Assembly: GCA_016462375.1 (NCBI GenBank)
Contig: JAEMTJ010000005.1
Location: 4,529 to 39,019, forward strand
DNA: 34,491 nt
Reading direction: 5' to 3'
Source of the DNA: Rhodoluna sp.
GTDB lineage: Bacteria > Actinomycetota > Actinomycetes > Actinomycetales > Microbacteriaceae
The first letter of the stretch is position 1, and every line of letters starts with the position of its first letter. The notes beneath the pieces were generated by a model that saw only the letters and a list, made by a program, of their open reading frames with translations, was not told the origin of the DNA and did no database searches. This document shows positions 1 to 12,012 of this stretch, one piece after another. The position numbers and the translations under genes were made by a program.

Positions 1-450
<450 letters not shown>

Positions 451-453
451 CCC

Positions 454-1245
454 ATGCTAAAACTTGCTCTAACTTTCAAGTGGCTCGGAGCGCTCTTAAT
501 GTGCCTTTTGCTGGCTGGAATTTTTGCAGCACTGGCCCAATGGCAGGTAACCAGATCTGTATTGCCTAATTCTGATAACGCTGGTTGGGACATTGTTCAA
601 ACAGAACCAATCGAAAATATTGCTCAACCGGGTCAAAGCAATACCTTCAACGAAATCAGCAAAGCCGGTAAGAAGAAAGTTCTCACTGAGGTAACGACCA
701 ATCTAACCGTCAACGCTCAGGCAGCCGTCTTGGTCGCTAACCGTATTCAACTAGACGGCACTGAGGGTTACTGGCTAGTAATGCCGGCAACAACGCAGAG
801 CGGAAGACTCTATGTTGCTGTTGGTTTTATCGCTGAGCAATCTCCAGCAAAGGTAGTTCTCGCTGAGGCGAGAAAGCTAATTCTGCCCATGGCACTACTC
901 ACCGTCCAAGGTCGATATATCCCGAACGAAGCTCCTCAGCAACAGCTAGATGTAGACACCCTTAGCACTCTCTCGATAGCCCAGCTGCTGAATCTTCCGG
1001 GGCTCAGCCAAGGCGTTGAGTCAAATACCTATAGCGGAGCATTGGCGCTGACGCATAAGAACCAGTTCAGCTCGATCCCTAATCTTGAGACAATCACTAT
1101 TGGTCTTGCCAAATCAGAGTCTGAGTTGAATTGGCTTAGTGCCTTTTATGCAATCGAATGGACCGTCTTTGCGCTTTTTGCACTATTTATCTGGTGGCGT
1201 TTACTGTCCGATGCATACCTGAAGCAGCAGAGTAAAATAGGGTAA
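454..1245 (+). CDS. SURF1 family protein (cytochrome oxidase assembly-like)
   Basis: N-terminal TM followed by 'AALAQWQVTR', C-terminal TM 'YAIEWTVFALFALFIWW'; typical SURF1 two-TM topology. Confidence 0.8.
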   Translation: MLKLALTFKWLGALLMCLLLAGIFAALAQWQVTRSVLPNSDNAGWDIVQTEPIENIAQPGQSNTFNEISKAGKKKVLTEVTTNLTVNAQAAVLVANRIQLDGTEGYWLVMPATTQSGRLYVAVGFIAEQSPAKVVLAEARKLILPMALLTVQGRYIPNEAPQQQLDVDTLSTLSIAQLLNLPGLSQGVESNTYSGALALTHKNQFSSIPNLETITIGLAKSESELNWLSAFYAIEWTVFALFALFIWWRLLSDAYLKQQSKIG

Positions 1246-1664
1246 TGACCTCCCCAACTGAAGCCCAATCTGCTCTGTCTTTCTACCGAGTGACCTCAGT
1301 CACCACCGGGGTCTTTCTCTTGCTTGTGGTTGCTGAAATGATCCTCAAATATGCCTTCGGCCAAACCATCTGGTCTGGCGGATCAGTCGGGTTCCTCGGG
1401 TTAGTGCCAAATGCTGTCGACGACACTGGACTCCCTGAATCTGGAACAGACATCTCAAAGACCTTGCTTCAGATTCATGGACTGCTCTATGTTGTGTATC
1501 TGCTTGCAGATTTCAGAATCTGGAGACTGGCGGAACTGAAGTTCAAAGACTTTGTTGTGATCGCGATGGGTGGAATCGTTCCATTGAGCTCATTCTTTAT
1601 CGAGCGTAGCTATAACAAGAAACTTGAAGTTATCTTTGCTGAAAAGGCAGGTAAGCAAAATTAG
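1245..1664 (+). CDS. DUF3817 family membrane protein
   Basis: '[25 protein letters not shown]...[18 protein letters not shown]' is typical of DUF3817; overlaps SURF1 stop by 1 nt (TAATG). Confidence 0.8.
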   Translation: MTSPTEAQSALSFYRVTSVTTGVFLLLVVAEMILKYAFGQTIWSGGSVGFLGLVPNAVDDTGLPESGTDISKTLLQIHGLLYVVYLLADFRIWRLAELKFKDFVVIAMGGIVPLSSFFIERSYNKKLEVIFAEKAGKQN

Positions 1665-3228
1665 TGAAGTTGCTAGCCGTCCAGTTTTAGTCGTTGACTT
1701 TGGTGCGCAGTATGCGCAGCTAATAGCCAGACGTGTTCGCGAGGCTGGTGTTTATAGCGAGATTGTGCATCACAATGTTTCTGCTTCAGAAGTAACTGCC
1801 AAGAACCCGCTAGCCATTATTCTTTCTGGTGGTCCATCAAGTGTCTATGAGCCTGGCTCACCACAACTAGATAAAGGCATTTTGGAGCTAGGGGTTCCAG
1901 TGCTCGGTATTTGCTATGGTTTTCAAGTTTTAGCTCAAGCGCTCGGTGGTCGCGTTGATAAGACGGGGCTTAGAGAGTATGGAGCGACAGAGCTAACTGT
2001 TACCGCTGCCGGTGAAATTCTTGCAGGACAAGCGGCTAATCAGATTTGTTGGATGAGCCACGGCGATCAGGTTATGGTTGCCCCTGATGGTTTTGAAGTT
2101 TTAGCTAGCACTGCAACAACACCGGTTGCCGCCTTTGCTAGCAGTGAGAAGAAGATTTACGGTGTGCAGTGGCATCCAGAAGTCAAGCACTCACAATTTG
2201 GTCAGAATGTTCTAGAGAATTTCCTACACAGTGCTGCAGGTATCTCCGCTGACTGGAACAGTGGCAATGTTATTGCCGACCAGGTTGCCAAGATCAAGGC
2301 TCAGGTTGGTAGTGACAGGGTTATCTGTGGTTTATCCGGTGGTGTCGACTCTGCTGTTGCAGCAGCTCTTGTTCACAAAGCTGTTGGTGACCAGCTGGTT
2401 TGTATTTTCGTGAATCATGGCTTGATGCGTTCAGGTGAAGTTGAGCAGGTAGAGCGTGACTACGTTGCAGCTACCGGTATTCGTTTAGTAACTGTTGATG
2501 CAGAAGAGAAGTTTTTAGCTGCTCTTGCCGGTGTTACCGATCCTGAAACCAAGCGAAAGATTATCGGACGAGAATTTATCCGTTCCTTTGAAGATGCTCA
2601 GGCTCAATTGATTGCAGAGTCACAGGCGGATAACCGCCCAATAAAGTTCCTTGTTCAGGGAACCCTGTATCCAGATGTTGTTGAATCTGGTGGTGGTGTC
2701 ACCGCAGGTATCAAGAGTCACCACAACGTGGGCGGATTGCCTGATGACCTTCAGTTTGAACTTGTTGAGCCACTTAGAACCCTATTCAAAGATGAGGTTA
2801 GAGCTATTGGTAAAGAGCTAGGGCTGCCTCATGAAATCGTTGGCAGACAGCCATTCCCAGGTCCTGGTCTTGGTATTCGTATTGTTGGTGAAGTAACTAA
2901 AGAACGCCTTGATCTGCTTCGTCAAGCTGATGCCATCGTTAGAGAAGAGCTAACTGCAGCTGGTTTAGATGGTGAAATCTGGCAGTGTCCAGTAGTGCTG
3001 CTAGCTGATGTCAGATCAGTTGGTGTGCAGGGTGATGGTAGAAGCTATGGTCACCCAATTGTGCTTAGACCGGTTTCTAGTGAAGACGCCATGACTGCTG
3101 ACTGGTCTAGATTGCCTTATGACCTACTGGCTAAAATCTCTAATCGAATAACCAATGAAGTATCTGGTGTAAACAGAGTGGTGCTAGATGTCACTAGCAA
3201 GCCACCTGGCACCATCGAGTGGGAATAA
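1636..3228 (+). CDS. guaA: GMP synthase (glutamine-hydrolyzing); start codon uncertain (TTG 1624, TTG 1636 or ATT 1660)
   Basis: '[27 protein letters not shown]', '[14 protein letters not shown]' PP-loop, C-terminal '[18 protein letters not shown]'. Confidence 0.97.
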   Translation: MLKRQVSKISEVASRPVLVVDFGAQYAQLIARRVREAGVYSEIVHHNVSASEVTAKNPLAIILSGGPSSVYEPGSPQLDKGILELGVPVLGICYGFQVLAQALGGRVDKTGLREYGATELTVTAAGEILAGQAANQICWMSHGDQVMVAPDGFEVLASTATTPVAAFASSEKKIYGVQWHPEVKHSQFGQNVLENFLHSAAGISADWNSGNVIADQVAKIKAQVGSDRVICGLSGGVDSAVAAALVHKAVGDQLVCIFVNHGLMRSGEVEQVERDYVAATGIRLVTVDAEEKFLAALAGVTDPETKRKIIGREFIRSFEDAQAQLIAESQADNRPIKFLVQGTLYPDVVESGGGVTAGIKSHHNVGGLPDDLQFELVEPLRTLFKDEVRAIGKELGLPHEIVGRQPFPGPGLGIRIVGEVTKERLDLLRQADAIVREELTAAGLDGEIWQCPVVLLADVRSVGVQGDGRSYGHPIVLRPVSSEDAMTADWSRLPYDLLAKISNRITNEVSGVNRVVLDVTSKPPGTIEWE

Positions 3229-3235
3229 CACTTTC

Positions 3236-4090
3236 ATGAGCTCACCTTTGGTTATAGCTCATCGAGGTGCAAGTGCATATCGACCGGAGAACACTTTAGA
3301 AGCATTTGAACTGGGTCTTGCCCAAGGTGCTGATGGGATTGAGTTCGATCTAGTCACAACCAAAGACCAAGAACTCATCATCAGACACGAAAACACTCTC
3401 AGTGGGACAACCAATGTCAAGGACCTTTCATCATTTCAGACACTGAAAAGAGACGGACAAAGCAACCTACCCACCGATTGGTTTTCAGAAGATTTCACCC
3501 TTGCTGAAATTAAGCAACTCAGGGCAATTGAGAGACTCCCAGAGCTTCGACCTGGCAGTTCAAAATTCGATGGTCAGTTTGAGATACCGACATTCAAAGA
3601 ATTACTAACTAAAGATTTCATCACAGACAAGCTATTAGTAGTGGAGTTAAAAAGCGGTAGTCATCTCGATCAAGTCTCGCAAAGCATCGGTGCTTTGGCA
3701 GCGAAAGAAATTCGCTCAGGAGAGCCTAAATGTGAGCTAATTATTGAGTCTTTTGATTTAGAAGTATTGCTCGATGCCAAAGAGCAACTAGAGGGCTTTG
3801 AAGCAAGCTATCTTTACGCGTTAGAAGGAACATCGCTTGAGCATCTTGACCTGTATTACCTAGCTGAAAACTTTGAGGGACTGACAATCTCGCTAGAGAT
3901 GCTCTTCAGTGAGGATTGGGTGGGATTTTGCCACGAGGCAGGGCTTCAGGTTTGGGCATACACAGCCAGAGCAGAGGATGCTGAAACTTCCATCGATGAG
4001 TATTACGAGAGAATCATCGAAACCGGTGTTGATGCCATTTTTGCCGACCACCCAGACCTGCTTCGGCGTGTGCTGGCCGACCGAGGCTGA
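3236..4090 (+). CDS. Glycerophosphodiester phosphodiesterase family protein
   Basis: '[34 protein letters not shown]' GDPD motif; ATG at 3236 fits better than the ORF-track start at 3188. Confidence 0.92.
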   Translation: MSSPLVIAHRGASAYRPENTLEAFELGLAQGADGIEFDLVTTKDQELIIRHENTLSGTTNVKDLSSFQTLKRDGQSNLPTDWFSEDFTLAEIKQLRAIERLPELRPGSSKFDGQFEIPTFKELLTKDFITDKLLVVELKSGSHLDQVSQSIGALAAKEIRSGEPKCELIIESFDLEVLLDAKEQLEGFEASYLYALEGTSLEHLDLYYLAENFEGLTISLEMLFSEDWVGFCHEAGLQVWAYTARAEDAETSIDEYYERIIETGVDAIFADHPDLLRRVLADRG

Positions 4091-4123
4091 ACTGTCCCCA
4101 GTGCAACCTAAGATTGCTTAGTT

Positions 4124-6403
4124 ATGACCTACTTAGAACCCACTAACTCAGAGAACCTGCTTGACGGACTAAACCCTCAGCAGCGTGAAGCTGTCCTCTA
4201 CAGAGGGCCAGCTCTTCTCATTGTTGCTGGTGCCGGTTCTGGTAAGACCAGGGTGCTAACCCACAGAATTGCTCATTTGCTTGGGAATAAAGAGGCATGG
4301 CCTTCCCAGATCTTGGCCATTACCTTCACCAATAAGGCGGCTAACGAGATGCGTGAACGTATCAAGCATCTAGTTGGTGACCCAGAGGGCATGTGGATTA
4401 GGACTTTTCACTCTGCTTGTTTACAAATCCTTCGTAGAGAAGCAGAACGACTGGGCCACAACTCAAACTTCACTGTCTATGACACCGGAGACACCCGAGC
4501 ACTAATCAAAAGGCTTATCAAAGCCGGTGGCTATGACATCGACAGTCTAAAACCTCAGGTAGTTGCGGCAGTCATCAGCAAAGCAAAGAACGAACTACAA
4601 ACAGCAGAAGACTTCGCTACCAACGTTGATACAAAGAACCCAAAGTCTTCAGCTATAGCTGAAGTCTTTACTGCCTATGAACATGAGAAGAAGCGCAACA
4701 ACGCTTTTGACTTTGATGACCTAATTGGCGAGACAGTCTTCTTACTTCGTGCCTTTCCTGAAGTGGCAGCTAACTACCAACGCAAGTTCAGACACATCCT
4801 GGTTGATGAATATCAGGACACTAACCACGCTCAATACTCTCTGATTAGAGAACTCACCAAACCAATCCATTCAGCACATGCCATCCCAGATCCTAAGACA
4901 GGTGAACTATTAGGTCCGGCATCGCTTACCGTAGTTGGTGACAGCGACCAATCCATCTATGCTTTCCGCGGAGCAGATATCAGAAACATCTCTGAGTTCA
5001 GCAAAGATTTTAGTGGTGCTCAGACCATCCTCTTGGAACAGAACTACCGCTCAACTCAGAGCATTCTCTCTGCAGCTAACGCCGTGATTGCCAAGAACTT
5101 TGATCGACCTGACAAGAACCTATGGACTGATGCAGGTTCGGGTGAACAAATTATTCAATTCACTGCTATCGATGAACGTCATGAAGCAGGTTTTATCGTT
5201 GACCAGGTCCAGGAGCATCATGGAGCAGGTGTTGCCTATAGTCAGATGGCGATCTTGTATCGGACTAACGCACTTACTCCAAGCATCGAAGCAGAACTCA
5301 AATCGCAACGAGTGCCCTATGTGGTTATCGGTGGCTTGAAATTCTATGAGCGTAAAGAAATCAAAGATGCGCTAGCCTATCTAACTGCCATTTCTAATGG
5401 TAGAGACGATGAAGCGGTTCGAAGAGTTCTGAATGAACCAGGCCGTGGCATCGGGGACAAAACAGAACTCAAGATTGCTCAACTTGCTCGAACGAACCAA
5501 ATCAGTTTTAGGGAAGCCCTCGGTTATTCACATGATTTGAGTGTTGGGCCAAAACTCACTGAAGCTATCGCTAAATTCTCAAAATTACTAACCGAGCTAG
5601 AAGCGATGGCTCAGACGGCAAAGATCAGCGATGTTCTTATCGAAGCTCTGGTCCGATCCGGTTACCGATACAACCTGGAGATGAGTAGAGATCCTCAGGA
5701 TGAGGCAAGAGTTGAAAACCTTGATGCTCTGGTTGGCCAGGTCATTGAGTATCAGTTACGCAATCAGGAAGCTACCCTTGCCGACTACCTTGCTGAAATC
5801 ACTCTGGCTGCGGCCGCTGATGAAATTGATGATGGTTCAGGACAGGTTTCTCTGATGACCCTGCACACAGCTAAGGGTTTGGAATACCCAGTGGTGTTTA
5901 TCGCAGGACTTGAGCAGGGGACCTTGCCACATATGCGTTCCTTCGAGGAAGTTGGTGGCTTGGCCGAAGAGAGACGTTTGTTCTATGTCGGTATCACCAG
6001 AGCAATGAAGCAGTTGTATTTGACCTTGGCTTTGCAAAGAACTCTGTTTGGTCAAATGAATTCCACTATGCCTTCGAACTTCTTGCAAGATATCCCAACT
6101 GAGTTGGTTGATCAACGAGGCGCAGAGCGAGAGAAACCGATGTATCAAGCTCGTGCAGTTGGTTCAGGTAGCTATGACCGAGCACCACGGGAGAAGAAGG
6201 TTTGGAATAACGCAATCACTCAGGTCAGGAATAACGAGGGGCTGGTGTTGGCAGTTGGCGATAAGGTCAAGCACGATGACTTTGGTCTTGGAACGGTTAT
6301 TGCCACCACAGGCGAGGGTGCTCGCCAGACAGCTGAGATACGCTTTGAACAGGTTGGAACTAAGCGTTTGATGGTGCGAGTGGCACCCATCGAGAGGCTC
6401 TAA
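4124..6403 (+). CDS. pcrA: UvrD/PcrA-type ATP-dependent DNA helicase (SF1A)
   Basis: 'LNPQQREAVLYRGPALLIVAGAGSGKTRVLTHRI', 'DEYQDTNHAQ', 'SLMTLHTAKGLEYPVVFIAG'; C-terminal PcrA-like Tudor tail 'VKHDDFGLGTVI'. Confidence 0.95.
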   Translation: MTYLEPTNSENLLDGLNPQQREAVLYRGPALLIVAGAGSGKTRVLTHRIAHLLGNKEAWPSQILAITFTNKAANEMRERIKHLVGDPEGMWIRTFHSACLQILRREAERLGHNSNFTVYDTGDTRALIKRLIKAGGYDIDSLKPQVVAAVISKAKNELQTAEDFATNVDTKNPKSSAIAEVFTAYEHEKKRNNAFDFDDLIGETVFLLRAFPEVAANYQRKFRHILVDEYQDTNHAQYSLIRELTKPIHSAHAIPDPKTGELLGPASLTVVGDSDQSIYAFRGADIRNISEFSKDFSGAQTILLEQNYRSTQSILSAANAVIAKNFDRPDKNLWTDAGSGEQIIQFTAIDERHEAGFIVDQVQEHHGAGVAYSQMAILYRTNALTPSIEAELKSQRVPYVVIGGLKFYERKEIKDALAYLTAISNGRDDEAVRRVLNEPGRGIGDKTELKIAQLARTNQISFREALGYSHDLSVGPKLTEAIAKFSKLLTELEAMAQTAKISDVLIEALVRSGYRYNLEMSRDPQDEARVENLDALVGQVIEYQLRNQEATLADYLAEITLAAAADEIDDGSGQVSLMTLHTAKGLEYPVVFIAGLEQGTLPHMRSFEEVGGLAEERRLFYVGITRAMKQLYLTLALQRTLFGQMNSTMPSNFLQDIPTELVDQRGAEREKPMYQARAVGSGSYDRAPREKKVWNNAITQVRNNEGLVLAVGDKVKHDDFGLGTVIATTGEGARQTAEIRFEQVGTKRLMVRVAPIERL

Positions 6404-6414
6404 ACTTACATACA

Positions 6415-6440
6415 GGTGCACGTTCTAGTGCCCATTTTTT
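6415..6440 (+). terminator. Possible weak intrinsic terminator between pcrA and sucC
   Basis: Short imperfect hairpin 'ggtgcac gttcta gtgccc' directly followed by 'atttttt'. Confidence 0.4.
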
Positions 6441-6456
6441 CTGATTGGAATCATAA

Positions 6457-7614
6457 GTGGATTTATTTGAATACCAAGCCCGCGACCTTTTTGAAGCCTA
6501 TGGCGTCCCGGTCCTACAAGGCATTGTTGCTGATACTCCAGAAGAAGTTGAAGCAGCCGCTGCCAAGATTGGTGGGACCGTTGTGGTTAAGGCTCAGGTC
6601 AAAGCTGGCGGTCGTGGCAAAGCTGGAGGAGTAAAGGTGGCGCACACTCCTGCTGATGCTAAAGCTGTCTCGGTTGACATTCTTAATCTAACCATCAAGG
6701 GTCACAGGGTGAACCGTGTGATGGTTGCCCAAGGTGCAGCTATCGATAAGGAGTATTACTTCTCAGTTCTGCTAGATAGAAGCAACAGAACTTTCCTATC
6801 GCTTTGCAGCGTTGAAGGTGGAATGGAAATTGAACAGCTTGCTGAGGAGCGTCCAGATGCGCTAGCCAAGATTGCTATCGATGCCATCTCTGGCATCGAC
6901 TTGGCTAAGGCTTTAGAGATTGCTAAGGCTGGTGGCTTTGATGATGAGATTGCTCAGAAGGTCGCTCCAGTATTTGTCAAGCTCTATGAAGTTTTTGTCA
7001 AAGAAGATGCAACTTTGGTTGAGGTTAACCCCCTTATCTTGAGTAAGGATGGCGACATCATTACTCTTGATGGAAAAGTCAGTTTTGATGACAATGCTGA
7101 GTTCAGACACCAGCGTGAAAACTTAGAACGCGATCAGCTAGACCCCCTTGAGGCTAAGGCTAAAGAGTCAGATTTGAACTATGTGAAGCTTGACGGTTCA
7201 GTTGGCATCATCGGTAACGGTGCCGGTTTGGTTATGTCAACCCTCGATGTTGTCGCCTACGCAGGTGAGCGTCACGGTGGAGTAAAGCCAGCTAACTTCT
7301 TAGATATCGGTGGTGGAGCTTCTGCTGAAGTTATGGCGGCTGGCCTCGACGTTATTCTCGGTGACCCTCAGGTGAAGAGCGTTTTCGTAAACGTCTTCGG
7401 TGGAATTACTGCCTGTGACGCTGTTGCTAACGGAATTGTCGGTGCGCTTGACAAGCTTGGTGCATCCGCTTCCAAGCCACTCGTTGTTCGCCTAGACGGC
7501 AACAACGTTGTTGAAGGTAGGAAGATCTTGGCTCACGCCAACCACCCGCTGGTCACAGTTGTTGACACCATGGACGAAGCGGCTGACAAAGCTGCTGAAC
7601 TTGCAAACCGCTAA
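6457..7614 (+). CDS. sucC: Succinate-CoA ligase (ADP-forming) subunit beta, GTG start
   Basis: '[19 protein letters not shown]', '[20 protein letters not shown]', 'NPLILSKDG'; followed by sucD. Confidence 0.97.
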   Translation: MDLFEYQARDLFEAYGVPVLQGIVADTPEEVEAAAAKIGGTVVVKAQVKAGGRGKAGGVKVAHTPADAKAVSVDILNLTIKGHRVNRVMVAQGAAIDKEYYFSVLLDRSNRTFLSLCSVEGGMEIEQLAEERPDALAKIAIDAISGIDLAKALEIAKAGGFDDEIAQKVAPVFVKLYEVFVKEDATLVEVNPLILSKDGDIITLDGKVSFDDNAEFRHQRENLERDQLDPLEAKAKESDLNYVKLDGSVGIIGNGAGLVMSTLDVVAYAGERHGGVKPANFLDIGGGASAEVMAAGLDVILGDPQVKSVFVNVFGGITACDAVANGIVGALDKLGASASKPLVVRLDGNNVVEGRKILAHANHPLVTVVDTMDEAADKAAELANR

Positions 7615-7629
7615 AGAGAGATTTAAGTA

Positions 7630-8517
7630 ATGTCAATTTTCCTAGATAAAAACAGCAAGATCATTGTTCAGGGTATGACTGGCTCTGAAGGTATGAAGCA
7701 CACCAGGCGCATGCTCGCTGGTGGTTCAAACATCGTTGGTGGTGTGAACCCTCGTAAGGCAGGGGAAACCGTTGATGTTGATGGCACCTCACTTCCAGTT
7801 TTTGGTTCTGTTGCTGATGCAATCGCTGCTACGGGTGCAAATGTTTCCGTAATCTTTGTTCCACCTGCTTTTGCGAAATCTGCAGTTGTTGAGGCTATTG
7901 ATGCAGAGATCGGATTAGCTGTTGTTATCACCGAAGGCATTCCAGTTCACGACAGTGCATCATTCTGGGCATACAGCAACTCAAAGGGCAACATGACCAG
8001 AATCATCGGTCCTAACTGTCCAGGTATCATCAGCCCAGGAAAATCTAACGCTGGCATTACTCCCTGGACTATTTCAGGTGCTGGTCCTATTGGTTTGGTT
8101 TCTAAGTCAGGTACTTTGACCTACCAAATGATGTTTGAGCTTCGTGAAATTGGTATCTCAACAGCAATTGGTATCGGTGGCGACCCAATCGTTGGAACCA
8201 CTCACATTGATGCACTTGCTGCTTTTGAAGCAGATCCAGAGACCAAGGCAATCGTTCTCATCGGTGAAATCGGTGGTGACTCTGAAGAGAAGGCTGCTGC
8301 ATACATCAAGGACAACGTAACTAAGCCTGTGGTTGCCTACGTTGCTGGCTTTACTGCTCCTGAGGGCAAGACCATGGGGCATGCTGGTGCGATTGTGTCA
8401 GGTTCTGCGGGAACTGCTCAGGCTAAGAAAGAAGCTTTTGAGGCAGTTGGCGTAAAGGTGGGCAAAACACCTAGCGAGACTGCAGCCCTAATGCGCGGTG
8501 TTATCGCTAGCCTGTAA
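7630..8517 (+). CDS. sucD: Succinate-CoA ligase subunit alpha
   Basis: '[15 protein letters not shown]', '[11 protein letters not shown]', active-site region '[10 protein letters not shown]'. Confidence 0.98.
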   Translation: MSIFLDKNSKIIVQGMTGSEGMKHTRRMLAGGSNIVGGVNPRKAGETVDVDGTSLPVFGSVADAIAATGANVSVIFVPPAFAKSAVVEAIDAEIGLAVVITEGIPVHDSASFWAYSNSKGNMTRIIGPNCPGIISPGKSNAGITPWTISGAGPIGLVSKSGTLTYQMMFELREIGISTAIGIGGDPIVGTTHIDALAAFEADPETKAIVLIGEIGGDSEEKAAAYIKDNVTKPVVAYVAGFTAPEGKTMGHAGAIVSGSAGTAQAKKEAFEAVGVKVGKTPSETAALMRGVIASL

Positions 8518-8520
8518 TTC

Positions 8521-9768
8521 ATGCGAATCAGGGGATTTGGTCAAGGAGCTCTAGAGGCATCATTTGTGATTGCCATTGGCTTTGTCACAATCTTTTTGCT
8601 AAACATTGCTATCTGGCTAATTGAACAAACAACGGGTTCTAATTTTGGGTCAGTGCTGCAGACTTCATCTTTGATTTGGTTCAATGCTCACGGTGTCCCT
8701 ATTCACTATGCGGCCAGCAAACTTGGAAATATTCATGTCCCCGCATATATCTTTGATCTGGTCCCATTAGGTTTTAGTATTCTGATTGGCTGGTCAATCT
8801 ATCGTGCTGGTAGAAGGCTCAGCAGCGACGAGTACTTAGGTTCAAGTTGGGTGGGTGCAATTCTGAGCTACGGTGTTTTGGCGGTTGCACTGAGCTCGGT
8901 TGCAAGCACAAAGAAAATCTTCGTTTTAGATTGGCAGGCAGTCTTTATTCCAACTGCTTTATTTGCAGCTCTACTCATTATTGGTTCAGTAGTTGGCGCT
9001 CCTAAGTTTGAAACTTCGGGTGCGCTCAGAAGTAAGTTCTCAGATTTCTTCATCAATCGCTTCGAGAAATTACCGTGGGCTATCAAGCCGTTACTCTCTC
9101 CTGCTCTTAGAGCCGGAACGGCCGTGGTATTAGCGCTGACTGCTTTTAGTGCAATTGTGATTGCAATATCTTTGGCTTTGAACTGGATAGAAGTAATTCG
9201 CCTGTATCAGTCGCTGCAACTTAGTCTCTTGGGAACACTCACAGTTAGTTTTGGTCAACTAGCACTTCTGCCAAACCTCATAGCGCTAGGCGATACTTGG
9301 TTAACCGGAGTTGGTTTCGCTATCGGCCAGGGATCGATGGTTAGCCCAATTGGAACTGAACTAGGTCCGATACCAGCTATTCCATTGCTAGCCGTTATCC
9401 CTTTCGGTAGCTCAGCTTTGATGATTCTCTTTGTGATAATCCCTTTGTTTGCTGCCTTCCTGGCGACCCTGTTGGTGAAATCACACACTGCTGAGCTTAG
9501 ATTCAACTACGCCTCTGCGACCTCGGCGGCCCTAGCTCTTGGCCTATCAATTGGTTTTGTCGCAGCAATTGAGATGTTCTTGCTCGCCGATTTCTCTGGT
9601 GGATCGATAGGTCCAGGCCGGATGGCTTCAGTTGGGGCAACACCATGGTTAGTGGCCATTGTCACCTTTGTTGAAGTATCAGTTGCGTCTATCTTGGCTG
9701 CGTTTTTTAGCGCTAGACCAGAAGCTGCCGACCGTGAACTCATTCAGAAGGTGCGACGGGTAAAATAG
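8521..9768 (+). CDS. DUF6350 (PerM-like) polytopic membrane protein
   Basis: Many TM segments; position between sucD and purN matches the usual actinobacterial arrangement. Confidence 0.75.
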   Translation: MRIRGFGQGALEASFVIAIGFVTIFLLNIAIWLIEQTTGSNFGSVLQTSSLIWFNAHGVPIHYAASKLGNIHVPAYIFDLVPLGFSILIGWSIYRAGRRLSSDEYLGSSWVGAILSYGVLAVALSSVASTKKIFVLDWQAVFIPTALFAALLIIGSVVGAPKFETSGALRSKFSDFFINRFEKLPWAIKPLLSPALRAGTAVVLALTAFSAIVIAISLALNWIEVIRLYQSLQLSLLGTLTVSFGQLALLPNLIALGDTWLTGVGFAIGQGSMVSPIGTELGPIPAIPLLAVIPFGSSALMILFVIIPLFAAFLATLLVKSHTAELRFNYASATSAALALGLSIGFVAAIEMFLLADFSGGSIGPGRMASVGATPWLVAIVTFVEVSVASILAAFFSARPEAADRELIQKVRRVK

Positions 9769-9772
9769 GGGA

Positions 9773-10342
9773 GTGCTCTCTGTTGTCGTTCTCATCTCTG
9801 GCGGCGGATCTAACCTTCTTGCATTACTAAAAGCAGCTGAGAATCCGCTCTATCCAGTCAAAATAGTCGCAGTCGGCTCCGATAAGGATGCCACTGGGTT
9901 AGAGCACGCCGAGCTCTTTGAGGTCGACACATTTGTGGTTGAGCCAGAGCGCTTTACCGATAGAGACCAGTGGGGTCAGACCCTACTGTCCAACGTCTTG
10001 CACCACCAACCAGACCTAGTCGTCTTGGCTGGATTCATGAAGATTTTGCCAGAGAGCTTTGTCAGTGCTTTCCCTGGCAAACTGATCAACACTCACCCAT
10101 CGCTGCTTCCAGAGTTCAAAGGAGCGCATGCTGTTCGTGATGCACTTCAAGCAGGTGCTACTAGAACCGGTGTAACCATTCACTATGTTGATGCCGGGGT
10201 CGATACCGGAGAGGTTATTGTTCAACAAGAAATAGCTATCGTAGCTGGAGAATCAGAAGAACAATTACATGAGCGCATCAAAGGAATTGAACGAGCACTG
10301 CTTGTTAAAACCGTTGAACAAATTGCACTGGGCAAGATCTAA
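9773..10342 (+). CDS. purN: Phosphoribosylglycinamide formyltransferase, GTG start
   Basis: 'VVLISGGGSNLLALLKA', 'INTHPSLLPEFKGAHAVRDAL', 'TGVTIHYVDAGVDTGEVI'. Confidence 0.96.
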   Translation: MLSVVVLISGGGSNLLALLKAAENPLYPVKIVAVGSDKDATGLEHAELFEVDTFVVEPERFTDRDQWGQTLLSNVLHHQPDLVVLAGFMKILPESFVSAFPGKLINTHPSLLPEFKGAHAVRDALQAGATRTGVTIHYVDAGVDTGEVIVQQEIAIVAGESEEQLHERIKGIERALLVKTVEQIALGKI

Positions 10343-10362
10343 TGAACGAACTAGAGGAATAA

Positions 10363-12012
10363 GTGTCTGCAAGTAATGAATACACCCCAGCTGATTACCA
10401 GCACCGTGATCGTATTGCGGTTAGGCGTGCTTTGCTATCGGTGAGCGATAAGACCGGTTTGCTAGAGCTAGCTAAGGTATTGGCTGAACATGAGGTTGAA
10501 ATCGTTTCGACTGGTTCAACTGCAGCCACTATTAGAGATGCTGGTATCTCGGTAACCGATGTTTCCGCTGTTACCGGTTTTGCTGAGGCCCTTGACGGTC
10601 GAGTCAAGACATTGCACCCGAACATCCATGCTGGATTACTAGCCGATCTTCGTTTGACTGACCATCAGCGGCAGTTAAGAGAACTTGCTATTGAACCTTT
10701 TGAGTTAGTAGTTGTAAACCTGTATCCATTTGCGAAGACCGTCGCCGGTGGCGCTAAAGGCGATGCTGTTGTTGAGCAGATCGATGTCGGCGGACCGGCA
10801 ATGGTTAGAGGCTCTGCAAAGAACTTTGCCAACGTTGCTGTTGTTGTCGATCCGGCAAAGTATTCAGAAATAATTGCAGCGCTAGTTGAAGGTGGAACTA
10901 CCTTGAACCAGAGACGCGAACTTGCCTCGGAGGCTTTTACTCACACTTCAAGATACGACAGCGCTGTGGCGAGCTGGTTTGTTTCAGAAGTTGAGGCAAG
11001 AGCGCTACCGAATCAGACTATTGAAACATCTCATAAGAACCCTGGCTTTCCGCAGAGCATTGAGATTGAAGCAACCCTGTTGAATGTGCTGCGCTACGGT
11101 GAGAATGCGCATCAGGCTGCAGCGCTCTATCGCAATGGTGCACCTAGTGCCGTCGCCGGTGTTGCTCAGGCTAAACAACATGCCGGTAAAGAGATGTCCT
11201 ATAACAACTATGTTGATGCCGACGCTGCAGTCAGAACTGCATACGACTTTGATGAGCCAGCGGTAGCGATTATCAAGCACGCTAACCCCTGCGGTATAGC
11301 CATTGCACCCAAGGATGCCATTGACCCTATTGCCGAAGCACACTCAGCTGCTTATCTATGTGATCAGCTAAGCGCTTTTGGAGGCGTTGTAGCGGCTAAC
11401 CGCACCGTAACCATGGCTATGGCCCAGAACCTAATGGAGATTTTTACTGAAGTTCTGATTGCCCCCGGCTATGAGTTAGAAGCGCTGCGGTTGTTGATTG
11501 AGCGCAAGAAGAACATGAGGATTCTAGAACTACCAAGAAACTACTCGAGAGAATCTCACGAACTGAGACAGGTCTCTGGCGGTTTCCTAGTGCAGGAACC
11601 AGATAACTATAAGAACTTCTCATCATCAAACTGGAAGTTGGTGTCCGGACCAAGGCCTGATGATGCCACCATGAAAGATCTTGAGTTTGCTTGGCGTGCA
11701 GTGAGATCAGTTAAATCAAATGCAATTCTGCTGGCTAAGGATGGTGCCTCAATTGGTGTTGGTATGGGTCAGGTAAACAGAGTTGATGCTTGCAAACTTG
11801 CAGTAGATCGAGGAATCATCCGTGTGGTGGGATCAGTTGCTGCCAGTGATGCGTTCTTCCCATTCCCAGATGGACTGGAGATTCTAATTAATAACAAAGT
11901 AAAGGCTGTTGTTCAGCCTGGTGGATCAGTTAGAGATGAAGAAGTAATCGCAGTTGCAAAGGCAGCTAATCTCACCATGTTCTTTACCGGTGAGCGTCAC
12001 TTCTACCACTAA
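10363..12012 (+). CDS. purH: Bifunctional AICAR transformylase / IMP cyclohydrolase, GTG start
   Basis: '[20 protein letters not shown]', '[17 protein letters not shown]', 'YGENAHQ', 'KHANPCGIA', '[11 protein letters not shown]'. Confidence 0.98.
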   Translation: MSASNEYTPADYQHRDRIAVRRALLSVSDKTGLLELAKVLAEHEVEIVSTGSTAATIRDAGISVTDVSAVTGFAEALDGRVKTLHPNIHAGLLADLRLTDHQRQLRELAIEPFELVVVNLYPFAKTVAGGAKGDAVVEQIDVGGPAMVRGSAKNFANVAVVVDPAKYSEIIAALVEGGTTLNQRRELASEAFTHTSRYDSAVASWFVSEVEARALPNQTIETSHKNPGFPQSIEIEATLLNVLRYGENAHQAAALYRNGAPSAVAGVAQAKQHAGKEMSYNNYVDADAAVRTAYDFDEPAVAIIKHANPCGIAIAPKDAIDPIAEAHSAAYLCDQLSAFGGVVAANRTVTMAMAQNLMEIFTEVLIAPGYELEALRLLIERKKNMRILELPRNYSRESHELRQVSGGFLVQEPDNYKNFSSSNWKLVSGPRPDDATMKDLEFAWRAVRSVKSNAILLAKDGASIGVGMGQVNRVDACKLAVDRGIIRVVGSVAASDAFFPFPDGLEILINNKVKAVVQPGGSVRDEEVIAVAKAANLTMFFTGERHFYH

